Source: JBEKTW01 sp049515655
GTDB lineage: Bacteria; Bacteroidota; Ignavibacteria; UBA10030; SZUA-254
DNA: 64,000 nucleotides
Assembly (NCBI GenBank): GCA_049515655.1
Contig: JBEKTW010000003.1
Location: 1 to 64,000, forward strand
Direction: 5' to 3'
Each line of letters opens with the position of its first letter. The first letter of the stretch is position 1. Below the pieces are notes generated by a model. It saw only the letters and a list, made by a program, of their open reading frames with translations. It was not told the origin of the DNA and searched no databases. Both the position numbers and the translations under genes were made by a program. Below, one piece after another: positions 8,487-17,600 of the stretch.

Positions 8487-10976
8487 TCACTCCAGTGTAA
8501 ATGTTTTCGTCAAGCGAATGTCTTTCGACGAGCTTCCAACCATTATCTCAAACACTCCCGGTTCGGCGATCCATTTGCTTTTCTTCGAGCTGAAAAACGA
8601 AAGGGCGCTTTCATCGATGGCGAGCTCGATTGTCTTTGATTCCCCGGGTTTCAGAGATACTTTCGCGAAGCCTTTTAGTTCTTTGATCGGACGCGGCTCG
8701 CTCGATTTATCGTCGTGGATATAGAGTTGCGCGACCTCCGCACCTTCACGTGTTCCGGTGTTCGTGACATCGAAAGCCACCTTGAGACCATCCTTTTTGC
8801 CAATTCTGTCGGCGCTCAATTTCAGGTTATCATACTTGAACGACGTGTACGAAAGCCCAAATCCAAACGGAAACATCGGCTCGATGCCCGTCTTATCGAA
8901 ATGCCGGTAGCCGACGAAGACTCCTTCGGAATAATTCACATGCTTGTCGGGCCCGTAGTAGCTGTTGAAGCAGGCATTGTCCTCCCACCTTTTTTCGAAC
9001 GAGGCAGGGAGCTTGCCGGATGGGTTCACATCACCGAAGATGACTTCGGCCACGGCAGTCCCGCCTTCCTGTCCGGGATACCAGGAATGGATCAAACCGG
9101 CGACATGATCAATCCAGCCGGTCATTAAGACATTTCCACCGGCGTTAAGAACGACGATCGTATTGGGGTTTACGCCGGCCACGGCATTGATCAATTGTTC
9201 CTGGCCGACGGGAAGTTCGAACGTCCGGTCAAATCCTTCTCCCTCCGTCGACGGATTGAAACCGACGCACACAACCGCCACATCCGACGCTGATGCCAGG
9301 CGGAGCACTTCCTGATCCAGCCGCGGTTCATACATCCCCCATCCGAATGAAATCACCGCATTGCCCTCATTCTGATAATATTCGAGTCTGATTTCGTGGT
9401 CGCTATTCGCCGCGAAGTGCCACTGAGCTGTTTCCGTCGTCGCAGGCTGGTCTTTCCACGCATTGATGACCGAGTAGTTGTCGACAAACAATCTGAAACC
9501 GTCGTCGCCGCGAACGACAAAATCGTAACGGCCTTCCTTCTCCGCGTGAATCGTTCCGGTCCATCGAACGGAATAGTGCGTTCCCTGAAAATCCTTGATT
9601 TGTGCATTACTCCAGTTGAAATCAATCTTTTCGTCGGTACGGGTAAAGGCAGGTTTCCCTTCAAGATTCATGTTGGAAAAATATTCACCCTTCAGCCCGG
9701 GATTCCCGTTCGACCTAAAGGTCGATGCACTAAAGAGTTCATCGACATTCCACTGTAATCCCTCATCGTAGTACACCTTGACATTGTTCGTCGCAACCTG
9801 GACCATTCCATCCAGAACACTCACCGCGCGAAATGGATGAATGATAGAGCTTCCGCCACCGCCAGTGACGGCCGGATTGGCGTTTGGTCCGATCACCGCA
9901 ATGGATTTTATCTTTGAGCGGTCGAGGGGAAGTAGATTCGCGTTGTTCTTCAAGAGCACGATTCCTTCCCGCGCCGCCTGCAGGGCAACCAGGCGCGAGT
10001 CAGGGTTGTAGCGAGGGAGCAACGTATCCTGCTGCGACCGGTCAAAGAAGCCAAACCGAAATATCACGCGCAGCATACGCCGCACTTTATCGTCGATGGT
10101 GGATTCTTTCACTTTTCCCACTTTGATGGCGGGAAGGAGCGTATCCCTGTTTAAGTATTCACGCGACGGCATTTCAAGGTCGAGACCGCCGTTCGCCGCG
10201 GCAATCCCATCGTGTGTGGCTCCCCAATCAGACATGACGAAACCATCGAATTTCCATTGACCTTTCAATACATCCCGGAGGAGATGCTCGTTTTGTGAAC
10301 AGTGTACTCCGTTGACCGGATTGTACGCCGTCATAATTGAACCGCTGCCGCCTTCAACGACGGCGGCTTTGAACGCCGGGAGATAAATCTCCTGAAGCGT
10401 TCGTTCGTCCATGTCCGAGCTCGTGCCATTCCGGTCGTATTCCTGATTGTTTGCCGCAAAATGCTTCACGGTAGTGACCACACCCTGGCTCTGGACGCCC
10501 TTCACATATGCCGCCGCCATGCGACCGGCGAGATACGGATCTTCACCAAAGTACTCGAAGTTTCTTCCAGCCATCGGAGCGCGGTAGATGTTGACACCGG
10601 GGGCGAGCATAATGTGGACCCCTTTCGAGCGTGCTTCCTTTCCGACGGCAACCCCGAGCCGGTTTTCGAGATCCGCGTTCCATGTCGCCGCGCGGCAGAT
10701 CCCGGCAGGAAATGCCGTTGCGTCTCCATAATTCCGGACGCCGAGAGGTCCATCCGCCATTTTGATTTTGGGAATTCCGAGCCGCTCATTCGGCCGGATG
10801 TAGAAGTCCTCAAGGCCGCCGAGCATGTCGATTTTCTCTTCGAGCGTCATCCGCGGCAAGAGATCCTTCACTCGCTCCTCGACAGGGGCTGAAGGATTCT
10901 TGTAGAGCGGAGTTTCCTGGGCGCGGAGAAGGGAACAGGTAAGCGCGGTCAAGACTGCGTATATATATGGTTTCAT
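8487..10976 (-). CDS. Secreted GH3 beta-glucosidase with inserted PA14 domain
   Basis: Exo-beta-glycosidase (beta-glucosidase or beta-xylosidase) of 829 residues. The GH3 N-terminal barrel spans about residues 30-310, with the nucleophile in FDGFVMSDWGATHD (Asp250). The second alpha/beta domain is interrupted by a PA14 carbohydrate-binding insertion at about 424-550 (GLKGEYFSNMNLEG through VVRGDDGFRLFVDN), a known architecture in this family. A fibronectin-III-like domain closes the protein from about residue 745. Signal peptide MKPYIYAVLTALTCSLLRAQ. An ideal AAGGAG site lies 7 bases before the ATG. It is followed closely by the alpha-galactosidase-like gene, and the REP/transposase block separates it from the GH2 gene upstream. 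Confidence 0.93.
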   Translation of the reverse strand: MKPYIYAVLTALTCSLLRAQETPLYKNPSAPVEERVKDLLPRMTLEEKIDMLGGLEDFYIRPNERLGIPKIKMADGPLGVRNYGDATAFPAGICRAATWNADLENRLGVAVGKEARSKGVHIMLAPGVNIYRAPMAGRNFEYFGEDPYLAGRMAAAYVKGVQSQGVVTTVKHFAANNQEYDRNGTSSDMDERTLQEIYLPAFKAAVVEGGSGSIMTAYNPVNGVHCSQNEHLLRDVLKGQWKFDGFVMSDWGATHDGIAAANGGLDLEMPSREYLNRDTLLPAIKVGKVKESTIDDKVRRMLRVIFRFGFFDRSQQDTLLPRYNPDSRLVALQAAREGIVLLKNNANLLPLDRSKIKSIAVIGPNANPAVTGGGGSSIIHPFRAVSVLDGMVQVATNNVKVYYDEGLQWNVDELFSASTFRSNGNPGLKGEYFSNMNLEGKPAFTRTDEKIDFNWSNAQIKDFQGTHYSVRWTGTIHAEKEGRYDFVVRGDDGFRLFVDNYSVINAWKDQPATTETAQWHFAANSDHEIRLEYYQNEGNAVISFGWGMYEPRLDQEVLRLASASDVAVVCVGFNPSTEGEGFDRTFELPVGQEQLINAVAGVNPNTIVVLNAGGNVLMTGWIDHVAGLIHSWYPGQEGGTAVAEVIFGDVNPSGKLPASFEKRWEDNACFNSYYGPDKHVNYSEGVFVGYRHFDKTGIEPMFPFGFGLSYTSFKYDNLKLSADRIGKKDGLKVAFDVTNTGTREGAEVAQLYIHDDKSSEPRPIKELKGFAKVSLKPGESKTIELAIDESALSFFSSKKSKWIAEPGVFEIMVGSSSKDIRLTKTFTLE

Positions 10977-11016
10977 GGTTAACTCCTTAGAATAGATGTC
11001 TGACGATTCTCAGAAC

Positions 11017-11123
11017 ACAACCTGAAGGTTGTGGTTACGACGTACGACGATGTTCCTGGAGCCGGCACGCCCTCCAGCCCAGATACGCTTCTGTAACCGC
11101 AGACTTTATGTCTGCGTACTCTG
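11017..11123. repeat. REP-like hairpins B and A on the 3' side of the transposase gene
   Basis: Hairpin B is ACAACC-TGAA-GGTTGT at 11017-11032, followed by GGTTACGACGT. Hairpin A is CGCAGAC-TTTAT-GTCTGCG at 11098-11116, preceded by AAC and followed by TACTCTG. Both have counterparts on the other side of the transposase with different stem sequences but the same loops and flanks, which shows selection for the folded shape. Confidence 0.85.
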
Positions 11124-11136
11124 CTGGCAAACCCCG

Positions 11137-11631
11137 TCACCACTCCTCAAAATTGTAAACTGTCGACCCCTTGAACTTGTATTGTTTCCAGTCTTCAATC
11201 AACCCTTTTTTGGCTGGATTGTTCAGAATATACATAACTTGCTTTCGTTCATCCACATCATCTCGCACAATGTGGTCGTAGAAATTCCTATGCCAGCACG
11301 TTCCACCAAAATTCTTCGAGAACCAAAACCCCGTCTTTTGCTTGAATCTCCTCACTACATCGAATACGTTGGAGTGTGCCTGTTTACCCTCCAACAAGAT
11401 ATGGCAGTGATCAGGCATAAAAAGGTAAACAGGAGCTTCACAACCACCATTCCGGACCTCTTCTTCCAGAACTGTCTTAAATTTCTCGAATATTTCATCG
11501 TTCGCCAATAATGGCTTCCGGTCTTTGGTACAAATCGTGAACGATGCCATTACCCTGCCGACATAACAACTGGCAGGCAAACGGTGTGGCTTTTCACGTA
11601 TCATGTGCCTCATTGCCTCCCTTCTCTTCAT
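11137..11631 (-). CDS. REP-associated tyrosine transposase (RAYT, Y1_Tnp family)
   Basis: Single-strand DNA transposase-like protein of 164 residues, the usual length of RAYTs. The HUH-type metal site is visible in YLFMPDHCHILLEG (His-x-His about residues 76-78, with Cys between), and the catalytic tyrosine probably in WHRNFYDHIVRDDVD. The C-terminal QVMYILNNPAKKGL is characteristic of the family. RAYTs usually occur singly and are thought to spread REP palindromes; matching hairpins flank this copy on both sides. It interrupts the glycosidase series between the GH2 and GH3 genes and shares their strand. The reading frame is intact. Confidence 0.92.
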   Translation of the reverse strand: MKRREAMRHMIREKPHRLPASCYVGRVMASFTICTKDRKPLLANDEIFEKFKTVLEEEVRNGGCEAPVYLFMPDHCHILLEGKQAHSNVFDVVRRFKQKTGFWFSKNFGGTCWHRNFYDHIVRDDVDERKQVMYILNNPAKKGLIEDWKQYKFKGSTVYNFEEW

Positions 11632-11641
11632 CCCTAGGAAC

Positions 11642-11692
11642 CGCTGGCTTCATGCCAGCGTACTCTGTCTTGGAACGGAACCTGAAGGTTCC
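11642..11692. repeat. REP-like hairpins A and B on the 5' side of the transposase gene
   Basis: Hairpin A here is CGCTGGC-TTCAT-GCCAGCG at 11642-11660, again preceded by AAC and followed by TACTCTG. Hairpin B is GGAACC-TGAA-GGTTCC at 11677-11692, followed by GGTTACAACGT. Compared with the copies at 11017-11123, the stem bases differ in pairs on both arms while loops and flanks are kept. Confidence 0.85.
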
Positions 11693-11707
11693 GGTTACAA
11701 CGTTACT

Positions 11708-14206
11708 TCATTGTTCCACGGACGGGCGCGCCGGGGATTCCTCGGCTTTGATGATAACTTTCGCTAGTTTCAAACCGTCGGAAGATGCCTGCAACTCAAT
11801 TCCACTCGCTTCACGCCCGGCTTGCACGATAACCTGACACTTTCCATTGAACAGCTTCCGCTGGTAATTGCCTTCCAGATACTTGTCCGGTTCGTGACTG
11901 CTCGGATTTCCGTTCCCAACTCCTATGATTCTTCCGCCGCCATTGACTTCGAACCGGATCAGATTGTCGGCAACCGGAACTTCCCTCCCATGTCCATCAA
12001 GAGCGGTGACATTGACGACACACACATCTTCTCCGTCGGCATGGATTGACTGTCGGTCCGGTGTGAGGACGATGGTGACGGGATCATCCGTTGTCTCGAC
12101 TTTGGTCGATACTTTCTTCCCATCCCGCCAGCCGCGGGCTTCGAGGGTGCCCGCTTCATACGGAACCTTCCACTCGAGGTGAGAATTCCTCTCCATTACT
12201 TTTCTTCCAAGACTCTTCCCATTGAGAAACAACTCTACACTATCACAGTTGCTCTGGCACCAAACATCGATCGATTGCCCTTCCTTGCCTCTCCAGTTCC
12301 AATGGGGGGCGAGATGCAGCACAGTCTTGCCGGTCCACCATGACTGGTAGTAATAGAAGTTGTTCTTCGGGAAACCACAGACATCGAGAATGCCGAAATG
12401 TGAACTGATGCACGGCCAGCTGTACGGTGTCGGCTCACCGCGGTAGTCGAAGCCAGTCCAGACAAATGCACCGGCGAGCCATGGCCGCATCGCATAGAAC
12501 TTCCACCATTTTTCCGCAATAGAGCCCCAGCCCGGTGCGTTGACATCATAATCGCTCACGAAGCCGCTCGTTGTATCGTTCATGTATATTCCGCGCGTGC
12601 ACAACGTGCTGGCTTCTTCACTTCCCATCACCGGCTGGTCGGGATGATCCCTGTGATACTTGTCCGGGTCGCCGAGAACGATATAATTGATGCCGCGAAC
12701 GTCCACTACGCTATTGATGCCGTCGTAATGATTACCATTGTTCCCGGCGTACGTACAAAGCCGGCTCGGGTCGAGCTCTTTCTGGAGGCGTTTCAAATCC
12801 TGCGCGATGTTCGTTCCCATGGGATTATCCTGAATCTGCCATTCTTCATTCCCGAGAGACCAAACGAACACCGATGGATGGTTTCTGTCACGGAGAATCT
12901 GTGTTTTGAATTGGCCGCGGAATTCCGGTGTGGTTCCCATCAACCTGTTTTCGTCCATGACGAGCATCCCGAGCCGATCGCAGGCGTCGAGCAGTTCGCT
13001 CGTCGGCGGATTATGACTCGTACGGTAGGCATTGCAGCCCATTTCTTTGAGTCGTTCAATGCGATAGTACTGCAGCCGGTCGGGCAGCGCCGACCCGACT
13101 CCCGCATGGTCCTGATGGCAACAAACACCCTGGATTTCGACCCGCTTACCGTTGAGGTATAGTCCGCTGTCTTTATCGAAGCGTATTGTGCGAATACCGA
13201 ACGACGTTTCGGTGCGGTCGACAAGTTTCTCCTCTGAGATCACTTCCGACCTGATCGTGTACAGATGTGGACTCTCAAGCGACCACAGCTTGGGGTTTGG
13301 GACTTGTATACTCTGCCGGATGGTCCCTTCTTCAAATCCATTGAGATTCTGCTTTTCTGACGACGCAGAGGCGACAGATTTCCCTGTTTCATCTATTATG
13401 GTAAGTTGGAGAGTTCCCTTCACCTGAACGGCAGACTGATTGAATAGTTTTGTCTCGATATTCACGCGCGCATTTTTGCCGGCGGCCGGGTCTTCAACTT
13501 CGGTCCATACGAACGTTCCGTACAGCGGGACGTGCAGAGAATTCCATTTGAGCAGCCAGACGTGCCTGTAAATTCCGGCGCCTTCGTAAAACCATCCTTC
13601 ATATTGACTGGCATCGGCGCGAACGACAAGCACGTTCTTTTTTCCGAACAGGACATAATTTGTCACATCAAAGCTGAATTCGCTGTAACCGCTGAGATTT
13701 CTTCCAAGAAAATGTCCGTTAAACCACACGACGCAATCGCGGAAAACACCGTCGAATTTCACCGTCAGCCGTTTTCCCATATCGCTCTTCGGAATCATAA
13801 ATGTCCGGCGATACCAACCGATCGTGGATTTAGGGAACTGTCTCCCAACCGGCTTAAAGCCATGGTCCTTGACGTTGTCCTCCTTCGCACGCACAAAATC
13901 AAGTTCGACCGCCCAGTCGTGCGGAATGTCCAACTTCCGCCATGTGCTGTCGTTGAAATCCATTTGAGCCGCCCCCGGAGCTTCGCCCGCCTTTCCAAAA
14001 GCGGTTTCCAGACCGTATCCAAAATCCTCAACAGGAGAAGAAGCGTCCCCGAGATGAAATCTCCAGCCGGCATCGAGCAGGAGCTGCTCCCTGGCTGACG
14101 CCATACTCTGGGAAACCGCTGCCGGCGTTCGGGCAAATCCTGGCCATGGAGCAAGCAATAGTAAAACTATCAGGGTTGTCGTAAGGAAAAAATGTATTCG
14201 TTTCAT
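11708..14206 (-). CDS. Secreted GH2 beta-galactosidase-type glycosidase
   Basis: Exo-beta-glycosidase of 832 residues in GH2. In order: signal peptide (KRIHFFLTTTLIVLLLLAP), sugar-binding jelly roll (about 40-225, with DIPHDWAVEL), immunoglobulin-like domain (230-345), TIM barrel with the acid/base in HPSVFVWSLGNEEW (Glu454) and nucleophile in QPVMGSEEAS (Glu530), then a DUF4982-like and a further Ig-like domain. GH2 enzymes with this C-terminus are mostly beta-galactosidases. The start at 14206 was preferred over the codon at 14230 because AAGGA is well spaced before it. It would remove beta-galactose after the fucosidases act. Confidence 0.92.
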   Translation of the reverse strand: MKRIHFFLTTTLIVLLLLAPWPGFARTPAAVSQSMASAREQLLLDAGWRFHLGDASSPVEDFGYGLETAFGKAGEAPGAAQMDFNDSTWRKLDIPHDWAVELDFVRAKEDNVKDHGFKPVGRQFPKSTIGWYRRTFMIPKSDMGKRLTVKFDGVFRDCVVWFNGHFLGRNLSGYSEFSFDVTNYVLFGKKNVLVVRADASQYEGWFYEGAGIYRHVWLLKWNSLHVPLYGTFVWTEVEDPAAGKNARVNIETKLFNQSAVQVKGTLQLTIIDETGKSVASASSEKQNLNGFEEGTIRQSIQVPNPKLWSLESPHLYTIRSEVISEEKLVDRTETSFGIRTIRFDKDSGLYLNGKRVEIQGVCCHQDHAGVGSALPDRLQYYRIERLKEMGCNAYRTSHNPPTSELLDACDRLGMLVMDENRLMGTTPEFRGQFKTQILRDRNHPSVFVWSLGNEEWQIQDNPMGTNIAQDLKRLQKELDPSRLCTYAGNNGNHYDGINSVVDVRGINYIVLGDPDKYHRDHPDQPVMGSEEASTLCTRGIYMNDTTSGFVSDYDVNAPGWGSIAEKWWKFYAMRPWLAGAFVWTGFDYRGEPTPYSWPCISSHFGILDVCGFPKNNFYYYQSWWTGKTVLHLAPHWNWRGKEGQSIDVWCQSNCDSVELFLNGKSLGRKVMERNSHLEWKVPYEAGTLEARGWRDGKKVSTKVETTDDPVTIVLTPDRQSIHADGEDVCVVNVTALDGHGREVPVADNLIRFEVNGGGRIIGVGNGNPSSHEPDKYLEGNYQRKLFNGKCQVIVQAGREASGIELQASSDGLKLAKVIIKAEESPARPSVEQ

Positions 14207-14340
14207 TTCACGAGTCCTTCTTGTTTTCAAGACACATTGTAGGATAATCTATGATCTCACCGTACGAGGCTATCCTGAAAGTCCCAGTGTCTTGCTGACA
14301 TTCTTCTGGTCAGCATCTAAACGTGGGCAACCAACGCATA

Positions 14341-14412
14341 GATCCCGACCAGAAGCATGTCGGGACGACGCTTCGCGTCGGATCCTGACCAAAAGCACGT
14401 CAGGATGACGGG
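14341..14412. repeat. Tandem pair of TCCYGAC hairpins in the GH29-GH2 spacer
   Basis: The 259-base gap between the GH29 and GH2 genes holds two adjacent hairpins with the same layout: TCCCGAC-CAGAAGCAT-GTCGGGA near 14344-14366 and TCCTGAC-CAAAAGCAC-GTCAGGA near 14386-14408. One stem pair has changed from C:G to T:A in both arms. A related copy lies near 35876-35903. Nothing else is recognisable in this gap. Confidence 0.7.
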
Positions 14413-14465
14413 TGGCTTGGTTTCTGGACACCCTGGGACAGAAAGGAAGAATCCATGGGCCACTT

Positions 14466-16526
14466 TCACTTTTGGTAAAACAAAACTCCGGCCGGAACTG
14501 CTTGCTTTTCAACCCCCGGACCCATATAGGATACGTTGAACCCGACTCCGCCGGTTTTCTGGAAGAACGCTGCGCGAAGAGGATGGAGCCCGGCAGCCAG
14601 CGCGATGACACCTTTGCGTTCATCCATTCCATGCAGACCGTCGTTGTCGACCACCAGCGAGTCTCCGATATAAAGCCGGCTCCCATCATCTGATGCTGTG
14701 AAGAAGGCATAGACTCCATCCTTCAGAATTCTAATATAGCCGGTGTACACGAACCCAAAATACTCGGGCTGCCTTTTCGGAGACAAATCGAACCCGGAGA
14801 GAGTGCCCTCTTTGAGAGATTTCAGACTTCTAAAATCGGGCAGGCTATCCCAATTCCCTTCATAGTACGCATACCTGATGCCGCCGGCCAATTCACCAGC
14901 TCCTACGGCCGGACACGTCGTGACTTTCGTGAATTTCATTTGCGATGTGCCGCTCACCGGCTTGCCGCCGCGGAAGCAGCGCGCTGAAACGACAGTCGTC
15001 GCCGTCAATTGGATCGGTCCGCTGACCGGCGACGAATTGCTCGAAGGAACACTTCCATCTAACGTGTACCGGATCTCGACATTTTCGCGGTCGGAGAACA
15101 GCGAGACGGTGAGATGGTCGACAAAAATGTCAAAATCAGCGGAGATTTTTGGCGGATTGCTCACATCGGCTTTACCCTGAACGTCCATAACAATGACGGT
15201 ATTGATTGTGTCAGGCGCGTTCGCCGGAACGTTGACAACAAGGGCATCCTCGTTGCGCACGACGTCCAGGGCATTCTTCTGCGCGTCTGCCAGCAGATAT
15301 GCTTTCTTCACCTCGTTGAAAATCCCCGGGACAACGAGCTTACCGTTGGCGGGCCAGTCGAAGACGTGCAAGTAGAGCCGTGAGCCGCCAGCAATGAGCT
15401 TCTGCGTACATCGTCCCCAATCGAGCAACTTGAACGGACTTGCCTTCGTTGCATAGATTGCTTCTCCGTTGACTTTCATCCAGCTTCCGATTTCCTTCAA
15501 TCGCTGAACGCTTGTCGGAGGAAACAATCCTTCAGACGTCGGACCTACGTTCAGAAGAAAGTTTCCACCCTTGGAGGCGATATCGGCAACCATCCGGAGC
15601 AATTCCTTTGTTGACTTGAAATTCATATCGGCCCGGTTGTACCCCCAATGGTCGTTCATCGTCATGCAGGTTTCCCAATCGGCATCCGGGATGCCGGTCG
15701 CGGGGATTTCCTGTTCAGGTGTGCCGAAATCTCCGGCGAATTCGGCGCCTTTCGTCATACCTTCCATTCCCGACCGGCCCGCGCCAACCCGATTGTTAAT
15801 GATGATGCTAGGCTGCAGGCTCCGGACATAGTTGTAGAGATCATTGCCGTAATCGGGATTCCAGGTCGATTCCCACTCACCGTCAAACCAAAGCACGCCG
15901 ATATCGCCATAGTGGGTCAGCAGTTCCTTCAACTGGTCTTTCATGTGCCGGACATACCGGTCGAAGTTCGCGCCTTCTGTCGACCGTGTCGTTTCCCAAT
16001 TTCTCCGCGGCAAATAATCGGGATAATGCCAGTCCATGATGGAATGGTAAAAACACATCTTGATGCCCGCTTTGTGGCACGCATCCGAAAGTTCTTTGAG
16101 AATATCCCGTTTGAACGGCGTATGCATAACATTGAAGTCCGTGTACTTTGAATCGAACAGACAAAAACCGTCATGATGTTTTGAAGTGATCGTGATATAC
16201 TTCATCCCAGCATCTTTCGCCATTTGCACCCATTCGTCCGGGTTGAATTTGACCGGATTGAACTGATCGACAAACTTGTCATACTCTTCCAGAGGAATTT
16301 CTGCCGATGTACGGATCCACTCTCCGTAATCTGTTTTCCCTTTCCATTCACCCGCAGGGATGGAATAAAGTCCCCAATGAATGAACAATCCGAAGCGGGC
16401 TTCGCGCCACCATTCCATGCGCGCGTCCCGGTCGGCCTTGGACTCATGAAGGTAGTCTTGCGAGAAAAGAGTCTGCGTGACGAGAATGAAGCAAGATGCA
16501 AGAAGGATATTGGCAATACGTTTCAT
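14466..16526 (-). CDS. Secreted GH29 alpha-L-fucosidase with CHB_HEX and PA14 domains
   Basis: Exo-alpha-L-fucosidase of 686 residues. The GH29 barrel (about 30-380) begins with WWREARFGLFIHWGLYS, contains TITSKHHDGFCLFDSKY, and carries the nucleophile in IGVLWFDGEWES (Asp215). After a short beta-sandwich come a chitobiase-C-like module (about 465-530, IRYTLDGSVPSSNSSP) and a PA14-like module (about 545-686, FFTASDDGSRLYIGDSLVV), both thought to bind glycans. A signal peptide and a GGGAG site 6 bases before the ATG support the start. The nagB gene lies upstream; a fucosidase beside nagB suggests fucose- and GlcNAc-bearing substrate, which is inference. Confidence 0.95.
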   Translation of the reverse strand: MKRIANILLASCFILVTQTLFSQDYLHESKADRDARMEWWREARFGLFIHWGLYSIPAGEWKGKTDYGEWIRTSAEIPLEEYDKFVDQFNPVKFNPDEWVQMAKDAGMKYITITSKHHDGFCLFDSKYTDFNVMHTPFKRDILKELSDACHKAGIKMCFYHSIMDWHYPDYLPRRNWETTRSTEGANFDRYVRHMKDQLKELLTHYGDIGVLWFDGEWESTWNPDYGNDLYNYVRSLQPSIIINNRVGAGRSGMEGMTKGAEFAGDFGTPEQEIPATGIPDADWETCMTMNDHWGYNRADMNFKSTKELLRMVADIASKGGNFLLNVGPTSEGLFPPTSVQRLKEIGSWMKVNGEAIYATKASPFKLLDWGRCTQKLIAGGSRLYLHVFDWPANGKLVVPGIFNEVKKAYLLADAQKNALDVVRNEDALVVNVPANAPDTINTVIVMDVQGKADVSNPPKISADFDIFVDHLTVSLFSDRENVEIRYTLDGSVPSSNSSPVSGPIQLTATTVVSARCFRGGKPVSGTSQMKFTKVTTCPAVGAGELAGGIRYAYYEGNWDSLPDFRSLKSLKEGTLSGFDLSPKRQPEYFGFVYTGYIRILKDGVYAFFTASDDGSRLYIGDSLVVDNDGLHGMDERKGVIALAAGLHPLRAAFFQKTGGVGFNVSYMGPGVEKQAVPAGVLFYQK

Positions 16527-16600
16527 ACATACTCCCGATTATTTTGGATATTGCCCCGTGGTCGGGTTGTGTGACCCGGGGTTGTGACTTCATGTTTTTT

Positions 16601-17374
16601 CTACCGCTCAAGTGTGAAAGATGATTTCCACGAGCCGGGGTACAAGCCGGTCAATTTCGCGCCTGCTTCTCTATCCACGATGACAAATGTCTTTCGATGC
16701 AATTGGACGACCGATGCCGGGCACTGGGAGGTGAGCGGACCTTCAGCCGCAGCCTTTATTGCATCAGCTTTACCCGAACCAGTCGCCAGCATGATTAACT
16801 CCTTTGCATCCATGATTGTCCCTATCCCCATCGTAAGGGCGTACCTGGGGACTTCCTCTTTGCCTTTGAAGAATCGGGCGTTGTTTTGCCGTGTTTCCTG
16901 TGTGAGCGTTTTCACCCGTGTTCGAGAGCCGAGCGACGAACCCGGCTCATTGAAGGCTACATGTCCATTCGCGCCAATGCCGAGAACCTGTAGGTCGATT
17001 CCACCGAACCTTTGCATTTCTTGCTCGTACCAGTCGCAGAACCCGTCGATGTCATGAGCCATGCCATCGGGAACGTGAATGGCATGTTGAGGAATATTAA
17101 TGTGCCTGAAAAGGTTCTGATACATGAAGTAATTGTAACTCTGGCGATGGGTCGGGGGCAGGCCGACATACTCGTCAAGATTGAACGTCGTTACCTTCGA
17201 AAAATCCAGCCCGTTTTTCTTGTGCATCCGGATAAGCTCTTTATACAATCCGAGCGGAGTGCTGCCGGTGGCAAGGCCCAACACTAGGTTGGGTTTTTGG
17301 CGGAGTCGGTCGGCAATGATTTGAGCTGCCTCTTTACTTATTTCATCATAATTTTTCTTGACGATGACGAGCAT
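16601..17374 (-). CDS. nagB: Glucosamine-6-phosphate deaminase
   Basis: Cytoplasmic enzyme converting glucosamine 6-phosphate to fructose 6-phosphate and ammonia, 257 residues, a normal NagB length. Family motifs are complete: LATGSTPLGLYKEL (35-48), FNLDEYVGL (Asp67 as general base), and GIGANGHVAFNEPG (about 133-146). A strong GAGGAG site lies about 10 bases upstream of the ATG. It allows use of amino sugars released by the neighbouring secreted enzymes. A second, larger NagB-like protein is encoded at 33404-35770, so the two may differ in substrate or regulation. Confidence 0.96.
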   Translation of the reverse strand: MLVIVKKNYDEISKEAAQIIADRLRQKPNLVLGLATGSTPLGLYKELIRMHKKNGLDFSKVTTFNLDEYVGLPPTHRQSYNYFMYQNLFRHINIPQHAIHVPDGMAHDIDGFCDWYEQEMQRFGGIDLQVLGIGANGHVAFNEPGSSLGSRTRVKTLTQETRQNNARFFKGKEEVPRYALTMGIGTIMDAKELIMLATGSGKADAIKAAAEGPLTSQCPASVVQLHRKTFVIVDREAGAKLTGLYPGSWKSSFTLER

Positions 17375-17454
17375 GGTATTGAATCTCCTCTATTGTAAAT
17401 GATTATTCGAGTCTGGAAATCTAGTGTTTCTTCCTGGAAAAATATTGACTACAG

Positions 17455-17505
17455 TTTCTAGCTTCCGGCTTTTGGCTCTTGGCTTCTAGCTTTTGGCTTC
17501 TTGCC
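17455..17505. repeat. AGCTTTTGGC-type degenerate repeat
   Basis: Run of near-repeats around TTTTGGCTCTTGGCTTCTAGC in the 226-base spacer between hypD and nagB, followed by a C-rich stretch. The same kind of sequence appears at 41472-41555 and, in a TTCTTGG variant, at 51755-51835. The rest of this spacer shows no gene. Confidence 0.6.
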
Positions 17506-17600
17506 TTCACCCCTTCCCCCTTTCCCTTGTTCGCGAGAGGGTAGTGAATGACACAAAGATTAGATAACCCATTCAAACCATTTGACGGACACGGTGAAAA

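Larger units (their letters stand above)
11017..11692 (-). mobile_element. RAYT transposase with flanking REP hairpins
   Basis: Unit consisting of the tyrosine transposase gene at 11137-11631 bracketed by two hairpin types in the order B-A-gene-A-B, all in the same orientation. Domesticated RAYT proteins of the IS200/IS605 relation are known to act on such REP sequences. There are no terminal repeats of an ordinary insertion sequence and no target duplication that I can recognise. Confidence 0.8.
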
